From Deltaproteobacteria bacterium (lineage in GTDB: Bacteria > Desulfobacterota > Syntrophia > Syntrophales > UBA2210), in assembly GCA_016935875.1 (NCBI GenBank), contig JAFGQD010000070.1, positions 1 to 19,609 on the forward strand: 19,609 nt of DNA. Direction: 5' to 3'. Positions 16,015 through 19,609 of this stretch are shown here, piece after piece. The translations under genes were made by a program, and so were the position numbers. Below the pieces are notes generated by a model. The model worked only from the letters and a program-made list of their open reading frames with translations. It did not search any database and was not told the origin of the DNA. Position 1 is the first letter of the stretch. Every line of letters begins with the position of its first letter.

Positions 16015-17190
16015 ATGAAAAAACACAAAGTAAATAAAACCTACAGGGAAATAAACGAGAGGATAAAAAAAGGCAGAGCCGTAGTCGTCACAGCGGAAGA
16101 AATCATAGATATCGTGGAGCAAAAAGGAGATGTCGCGGCGGCCCGAGAGGTGGACGTCGTCACGACCGGAACCTTCGCCCCCATGTGCTCATCGGGTGCA
16201 TTTATCAACTTCGGCCACACCTCTCCCAAGATACGGGCCTCGAAGGTTTGGCTCAACGATGTTCCTGCTTATGGCGGTATCGCCGCTGTTGACTGCTATA
16301 TCGGGGCTACCGAGGTCGTTGAGGGGGATCCCCTCAACAGCATCCACCCGGGCGAGTTCAATTACGGCGGGGGGCATGTCCTGGAAGATCTGGTTGCGGG
16401 GAAGGTCATCCGACTGCGTCTCGAATCCTATGGAACCGATTGCTATCCCGCTCGGAAGCATGAAAAGAACGTTACGATACATGATCTCAGGGACGCGGTT
16501 CTTTTCAACCCCAGAAATGCCTATCAGAATTACAATTGCGCGACGAACATGTCGGACCGGACAATCTACACCTATATGGGTGTGTTGAGACCCGACATGG
16601 CAAACGTAACCTACTCCACATCAGGGCAGTTAAGCCCTCTCCTGAATGATCCTTATTTTAAGACCATCGGCATCGGCACACGGATATTTCTCTGTGGGAC
16701 TCAGGGTTTTGTTGCCTGGCCCGGCACTCAACACAACCCCGACGTGCTGAGGAGTGCAAACGGCGTTCCGAAAGAGGGAGCGGGAACACTTGCGACCATA
16801 GGGAACCTGAAGGATATGAATCCCCAGTGGCTGGTGGGAGCAAGTATGCTCGGCTACGGGGTGTCCCTTTATGTTGGAATAGGAGTCCCCATACCGATAC
16901 TTAATGAAGAGATGGCCCGGTATACGGCCGTGAAAGATGAAGATATATACGCGCAGGTCTATGACTATGGCGTTGATTATCCAAACGGAATTTCAAAGAG
17001 CATAGGTGAGGTAAGCTATAAAGAGCTTCGAAGCGGCACGATAAACCTTGGTGGCAGGGTTATCCCTGCCGCACCCATGTCCAGTTATTACAAGGCAAGA
17101 GAAATCGCCAATATCCTGAAAGCTTGGATTGAAAAGGGAGAATTCCTTTTGGGTGAACCTCAGCAGTTTCTCCCTTCCGACGATTTCTGA
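16015..17190 (+). CDS. DUF39/HcyBio family protein, probable homocysteine biosynthesis enzyme
   Basis: This 391-aa protein belongs to the DUF39 (HcyBio) family. Family members in methanogens and sulfate reducers are reported to form homocysteine from aspartate semialdehyde and a sulfide source, working with a small NIL/ferredoxin-domain protein. Recognisable parts are TTGTFAPMCSSGAFINFGHTSPKI, LNDVPAYGGIAAVDCYIGATE, PGEFNYGGGHVLEDLVAGK and TQGFVAWPGTQHN. Cys58 (PMCSSG) and Cys143 (GTDCYP) are good candidates for the two functional cysteines described in the archaeal homologue; Cys94 is also present. There is no C-terminal CBS pair, unlike some archaeal members. AAGGA lies 11 nt before ATG 16015. 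It is flanked by a terminator and a regulatory gap, so it is probably monocistronic, and no ferredoxin-type partner is in the window. Confidence 0.85.
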   Translation: MKKHKVNKTYREINERIKKGRAVVVTAEEIIDIVEQKGDVAAAREVDVVTTGTFAPMCSSGAFINFGHTSPKIRASKVWLNDVPAYGGIAAVDCYIGATEVVEGDPLNSIHPGEFNYGGGHVLEDLVAGKVIRLRLESYGTDCYPARKHEKNVTIHDLRDAVLFNPRNAYQNYNCATNMSDRTIYTYMGVLRPDMANVTYSTSGQLSPLLNDPYFKTIGIGTRIFLCGTQGFVAWPGTQHNPDVLRSANGVPKEGAGTLATIGNLKDMNPQWLVGASMLGYGVSLYVGIGVPIPILNEEMARYTAVKDEDIYAQVYDYGVDYPNGISKSIGEVSYKELRSGTINLGGRVIPAAPMSSYYKAREIANILKAWIEKGEFLLGEPQQFLPSDDF

Positions 17191-17258
17191 CAACAGAACA
17201 TAACCGTCAATTATGCGAGAAAACACTGTTTTTACGGTGAAAATAACCATTTTTAGCT

Positions 17259-17287
17259 TGTACAGAAAAACAGAAGCAAGGTATAAT
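17259..17287 (+). promoter_or_regulatory. Candidate sigma-70 promoter with perfect -10 box
   Basis: TGTACA (17259-17264, 4/6 to TTGACA) and a perfect TATAAT (17282-17287) are 17 bp apart. Transcription would start near 17294 and give a leader of about 257 nt before the FtsB-like gene. Confidence 0.5.
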
Positions 17288-17410
17288 GGGTATAAATCTT
17301 GTCATTCCGAATTGTTATAGTCGGCTTGCCGGGTGTTCCAATAAGGCATGCCACTATCAAGGGGGTTGAGGGAATCCTCTTTATTATTAACGAGTTAGTT
17401 ATTTTATGAC

Positions 17411-17422
17411 GGACAGATGTCC
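17411..17422 (+). promoter_or_regulatory. Palindrome GGACA-N2-TGTCC, possible activator site
   Basis: GGACAGATGTCC has perfect 5-bp inverted arms. Its centre is about 100 bp upstream of the start predicted from the sigma-54 site, a usual distance for a bacterial enhancer-binding protein. The regulator is unknown. Confidence 0.35.
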
Positions 17423-17492
17423 TATTCCTGACAATGGGTTAAGGTTTCCGCACGGTTTGTGGTACACAGCATGTAGTGACCAAAAAGCCATG

Positions 17493-17508
17493 TGGCATAC
17501 ATGTTGCT
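17493..17508 (+). promoter_or_regulatory. Candidate sigma-54 (RpoN) promoter of the FtsB-like/pilMNO genes
   Basis: TGGCATACATGTTGCT matches the consensus TGGCACRNNNNTTGCW at all conserved positions except the sixth (T for C), with exact GG-to-GC spacing (17494-17495 and 17506-17507). The predicted start of transcription is about 17519, leaving a 32-nt leader that contains the ribosome site. Type IV pilus genes are often RpoN-controlled. Confidence 0.65.
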
Positions 17509-17550
17509 GATTAAAATGACTGTTGTCGTGCATAAGGTAAGGGTTTCTGT

Positions 17551-17817
17551 ATGAAAATCGGTAGATTTCTGCTCGGAATTTTCATTATCATGTCACTTTA
17601 TATACTCTTTGGAAATAGAGGATTTACAGATTATCGTATGTTGAAGGAAAAACAGGCTGCTCTGGAAGAGACCAATGCATGTATTGCTGCCGAGAATGAT
17701 GAACTGAAAAGAAAGATACTGTTGCTCAAGACCGATCCGCGCCATGTTGAGATAGTGGCGAGAAGAGAACTGGGCATGGTAAAAAAGGGCGATGTAGTAT
17801 ATCAATTTATTGATTGA
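17551..17817 (+). CDS. FtsB/DivIC-like septum formation initiator protein
   Basis: This is an 88-aa protein with the layout of FtsB/DivIC: a short N-terminal cytoplasmic end, one membrane helix (about residues 5-22, FLLGIFIIMSLYILFG), a periplasmic coiled coil (about 29-58, LKEKQAALEETNACIAAENDELKRKILLL) and the family C-terminal motif DPRHVEIVARRELGMVKKGDVVYQF. FtsB works with FtsL and FtsQ in the cell-division complex. AAGGTAAGGG lies just before ATG 17551. It is 19 nt upstream of pilM and probably shares its transcript, which is unexpected for a division protein. It may be the cell's FtsB or a relative dedicated to the pilus machine; the sequence does not decide. Confidence 0.85.
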   Translation: MKIGRFLLGIFIIMSLYILFGNRGFTDYRMLKEKQAALEETNACIAAENDELKRKILLLKTDPRHVEIVARRELGMVKKGDVVYQFID

Positions 17818-17836
17818 TGGAAAGTGGATAGACCGC

Positions 17837-18904
17837 ATGTTTTCAGTAAAGAATCTGCTTCCAGGAAGCAAGAAGACCGCTGGAATCGATATAGGATCAA
17901 GCCTCATCAAGCTTGTTGAACTGCAGTATACCTCAGAAGGGTGCATTCTGCACAGCTTTGCGCAGGTGTCTCTGGAAAGGGGTGTCATAGAGGGAGGTCT
18001 GGTCAAGGATCATGACGCCCTTGTCAAAAAAATAAAGGAACTTTTCAAGGTGTCCCGCTCCGGGGCAGGGAATGTCGTAACGGCCCTCTCCGGACATGTT
18101 GTCATGATTAAGAAGGCAAGTTTCCGGAAAATGGAAGAGGAGGAACTGCGTGAGCTTATCATTGATGAAGCAGGGGAATATATGCCCTTCGACGACATCA
18201 GAGATGTAAATTTTGACTTTCACATATGCAGCGAGCGGAGACTCGATCCCGATCAGATGGAAGTTATCATCGCTGCCGCGAGAAAGGATGTTACCGAAAG
18301 CTATGCCTACGCAATAGAAAAAGCGGGGCGAAGAGTTGCGATAATGGACGTTGATTCCTTTGCTTTGGAAACGGCTTATGAGGAAAACTATGATTTTGAT
18401 GCCGATGATACCATTGCCCTAGTGAATATCGGCGCGAGCATAACCAATATCAATATTGTCAAGGACGGGGAGTCCGTTTTTACAAGAAATATTCTGCTGG
18501 GGGGAAACTCCATCACACAGGCCCTTCAAAAAAAGCTGGATGTTTCTTTTGAAGAAGCTGAAATGATAAAGCTTGAAGGACCGGACGAGAATGACAACTC
18601 AGAGGGAGGATCTCTCGATTATCTTGAACCCATTTTCCTGGAAATAGCACGGTCTTTCGATTATTTCAGCTCAACGGCACGGGAGTCGGATATCAGCCGT
18701 ATTCTCGTCAGTGGCGGTTGCACCAGAATTCCGGGCATAACCGACGCCATGAAAAAAAAGTTTCAATGTGAAACGGAACTATTCAACCCCTTTCAAAATA
18801 TAGCCTACGATACAAATATTTTCAGTCCGTCTTATATAAAAGATATCGGCCCTATCGCTGCTGTCGGAGTTGGCCTGGCCCTCAGGGGGATAGAAAACAA
18901 ATGA
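17837..18904 (+). CDS. pilM: Type IV pilus inner-membrane platform ATPase-like protein PilM
   Basis: PilM is a cytoplasmic actin-fold protein that binds the N-terminus of PilN and links the pilus platform to the cytoplasmic motor. The protein is 355 aa, the usual length. Actin-like nucleotide-binding motifs are AGIDIGSSLIKLVEL (residues 15-29), ALVNIGASITNINIV and ILVSGGCTRIPGI. I chose ATG 17837, because PilM proteins start shortly before the GIDIGS strand and GTGGA is about 8 nt upstream; an in-frame TTG at 17810 would overlap the FtsB-like gene. The last four bases (ATGA) are shared with the pilN start, a sign of translational coupling. Confidence 0.95.
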   Translation: MFSVKNLLPGSKKTAGIDIGSSLIKLVELQYTSEGCILHSFAQVSLERGVIEGGLVKDHDALVKKIKELFKVSRSGAGNVVTALSGHVVMIKKASFRKMEEEELRELIIDEAGEYMPFDDIRDVNFDFHICSERRLDPDQMEVIIAAARKDVTESYAYAIEKAGRRVAIMDVDSFALETAYEENYDFDADDTIALVNIGASITNINIVKDGESVFTRNILLGGNSITQALQKKLDVSFEEAEMIKLEGPDENDNSEGGSLDYLEPIFLEIARSFDYFSSTARESDISRILVSGGCTRIPGITDAMKKKFQCETELFNPFQNIAYDTNIFSPSYIKDIGPIAAVGVGLALRGIENK

Positions 18905-19446
18905 TAAAAATCAATCTCCTCCCCTATCGTGAAGAAAAAGAGAAGGCCGGAACCAAACGTCAGGTTTTCATCGGGCTGGTTTCCTTCGGAATATTCCTCC
19001 TGCTGGTGATCTCCCTCCATATCTACGTGGTTATGAGCGTTGCAAAACTGGAAACCAATGTCCAATCGGCGCGTACCCAATTGGATGCCCTTACAAAGGT
19101 GACGGGAAACCTGGAAAAGTTCAAAGCGGATAAAGCGATATTGGAAAAGAAAATAGGAGTAATAAAAGACCTTGAAAAAAACAGGTCCTACCCGGTGCAT
19201 ATCATGGATGAACTCGCTTCCAGGATTTCACCCCAGCGTGAATGGGTTACCAGCCTTGCACAGAAGGATAATAACCTGCGTGTGGAAGGAGTGGCCGTCA
19301 ACAATCCTGCCATAGCGCAGTTTATGAAAAGGCTTGAAGACTCTCCCTATATCCAAACGGTGGACCTGATTTCATCCAAACAGACGATAATTTCAGGAGT
19401 GAAACTGATGGGGTTTGTGCTCTTATGTACGGCGGAAAAGGGATGA
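18901..19446 (+). CDS. pilN: Type IV pilus assembly protein PilN
   Basis: PilN is a bitopic inner-membrane protein of the pilus alignment complex. The 181-aa protein starts MIKINLLPYRE, the conserved cytoplasmic segment that docks into PilM. One membrane helix follows (about residues 22-47), then a periplasmic coiled coil (about 48-95, ETNVQSARTQLDALTKV and KFKADKAILEKKI) and the ferredoxin-like C-terminal domain (HIMDELASRISPQREWVTSLAQKDNNLRVEG). It overlaps pilM by 4 nt and is 3 nt from pilO. Confidence 0.95.
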   Translation: MIKINLLPYREEKEKAGTKRQVFIGLVSFGIFLLLVISLHIYVVMSVAKLETNVQSARTQLDALTKVTGNLEKFKADKAILEKKIGVIKDLEKNRSYPVHIMDELASRISPQREWVTSLAQKDNNLRVEGVAVNNPAIAQFMKRLEDSPYIQTVDLISSKQTIISGVKLMGFVLLCTAEKG

Positions 19447-19449
19447 GAA

Positions 19450-19609
19450 ATGGCGATAGGACTGGATGACATAAAACGCCTGTCTACCGGGAAAAAGGTG
19501 ATGATATTCGTTGGCCTGTTTCTTCTCCTGGGATATTTCTACTGGTTTTATCTTTTTCAACCCGTCTTCGACAAGAAGGTCAAACTGGGTGAAGATCTGG
19601 AAAATATCA
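19450..19609 (+). CDS. pilO: Type IV pilus assembly protein PilO (partial, 5' end only)
   Basis: The first 53 codons are in the window. ATG 19450 comes 3 nt after the pilN stop, with GGGATGAG as ribosome site. The protein begins MAIGLDDIKRLSTGKKVM, then a membrane helix (about residues 17-35, MIFVGLFLLLGYFYWFYLF) and the start of a periplasmic coiled coil (FDKKVKLGEDLENI). The position after pilN and this topology fit PilO, the partner of PilN in the inner-membrane complex. The rest lies outside the window. Confidence 0.88.
   Translation, partial: MAIGLDDIKRLSTGKKVMIFVGLFLLLGYFYWFYLFQPVFDKKVKLGEDLENI

Larger units (their letters stand above)
17191..17550 (+). other. 360-bp regulatory gap between the DUF39 gene and the FtsB-like gene
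   Basis: No convincing gene is found here on either strand; the best + strand frame from ATG 17213 has 35 codons and no coding features. No intrinsic terminator for the DUF39 gene is seen: CACTG/CGGTG around 17225-17240 forms a short stem but lacks a T-run. The gap holds a TATAAT promoter candidate, a GGACA/TGTCC palindrome, TGTGGTACACA (17458-17468, inverted arms TGTG/CACA) and a sigma-54 promoter candidate. Confidence 0.7.

Noticed and set aside
17213..17320. 35-codon + strand frame after the DUF39 gene
   Set aside because: It has no ribosome site or recognisable feature and overlaps the TATAAT promoter candidate.
17331..17353. GGCTTGCC/GGCATGCC hairpin as a terminator of the DUF39 gene
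   Set aside because: The stem has a mismatch and is not followed by a T-run; it lies downstream of the TATAAT promoter, more than 130 bp from the DUF39 stop.

Overview
This window looks like the chromosome of a Desulfobacterota-type (former Deltaproteobacteria, possibly Syntrophia-like) bacterium. That is inferred from gene content and order: prmC-murA-hisD, a rimP-nusA-infB-ylxP-rbfA-nrnA-truB-rpsO-pnp block, a DUF39 homocysteine-biosynthesis protein, a type IV pilus pilMNO cluster behind a sigma-54-like promoter, and a long (about 600 aa class) acyl-CoA dehydrogenase. No IS element, CRISPR array, integrase or prophage gene is visible. Most of the window is conserved housekeeping DNA on the + strand.

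Layout. (1) 1-1540, minus strand: an acyl-CoA dehydrogenase whose 3' end is cut off by the window edge. (2) 1541-2308: a junction holding a decayed C-terminal piece of an enoyl-CoA hydratase (minus strand), a possible 48-aa membrane microprotein (minus strand) and weak promoter-like sites. (3) 2309-5724: prmC, murA and hisD, tightly packed; prfA, the usual neighbour of prmC, is not immediately upstream. (4) 5725-5969: GTAC-rich inverted repeats, a tRNA-Gly with anticodon CCC, and a strong intrinsic terminator. (5) 5981-15876: a long run for translation and RNA metabolism (rimP, nusA, infB, ylxP, rbfA, nrnA, truB, rpsO, pnp) ending in dut. Gaps are short and several genes overlap. A strong terminator follows dut. 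(6) 16015-17190: a stand-alone DUF39 protein. (7) 17191-17550: a 360-bp regulatory gap with a perfect TATAAT box and a near-perfect sigma-54 site. (8) 17551 to the end: an FtsB/DivIC-like gene followed by pilM, pilN and the start of pilO.

How the genes work together. The central block makes initiation and ribosome-maturation factors (IF2, RimP, RbfA, YlxP), a transcription elongation factor (NusA), a tRNA-modifying enzyme (TruB), ribosomal protein S15 and RNA-degrading enzymes (PNPase, NrnA). The order tRNA-terminator-rimP-nusA-infB resembles the E. coli metY-rimP-nusA-infB operon, with a glycine tRNA in place of initiator tRNA. The last block builds the inner-membrane platform of a type IV pilus or type II secretion-like machine.

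I do not see a clear undescribed multi-gene system. The most useful leads are the regulatory architecture before rimP, the sigma-54-type control region before the FtsB-like/pilMNO genes, the DUF39 gene without its usual partner, and the gene remnant plus possible microprotein at the 1.6-2.2 kb junction.
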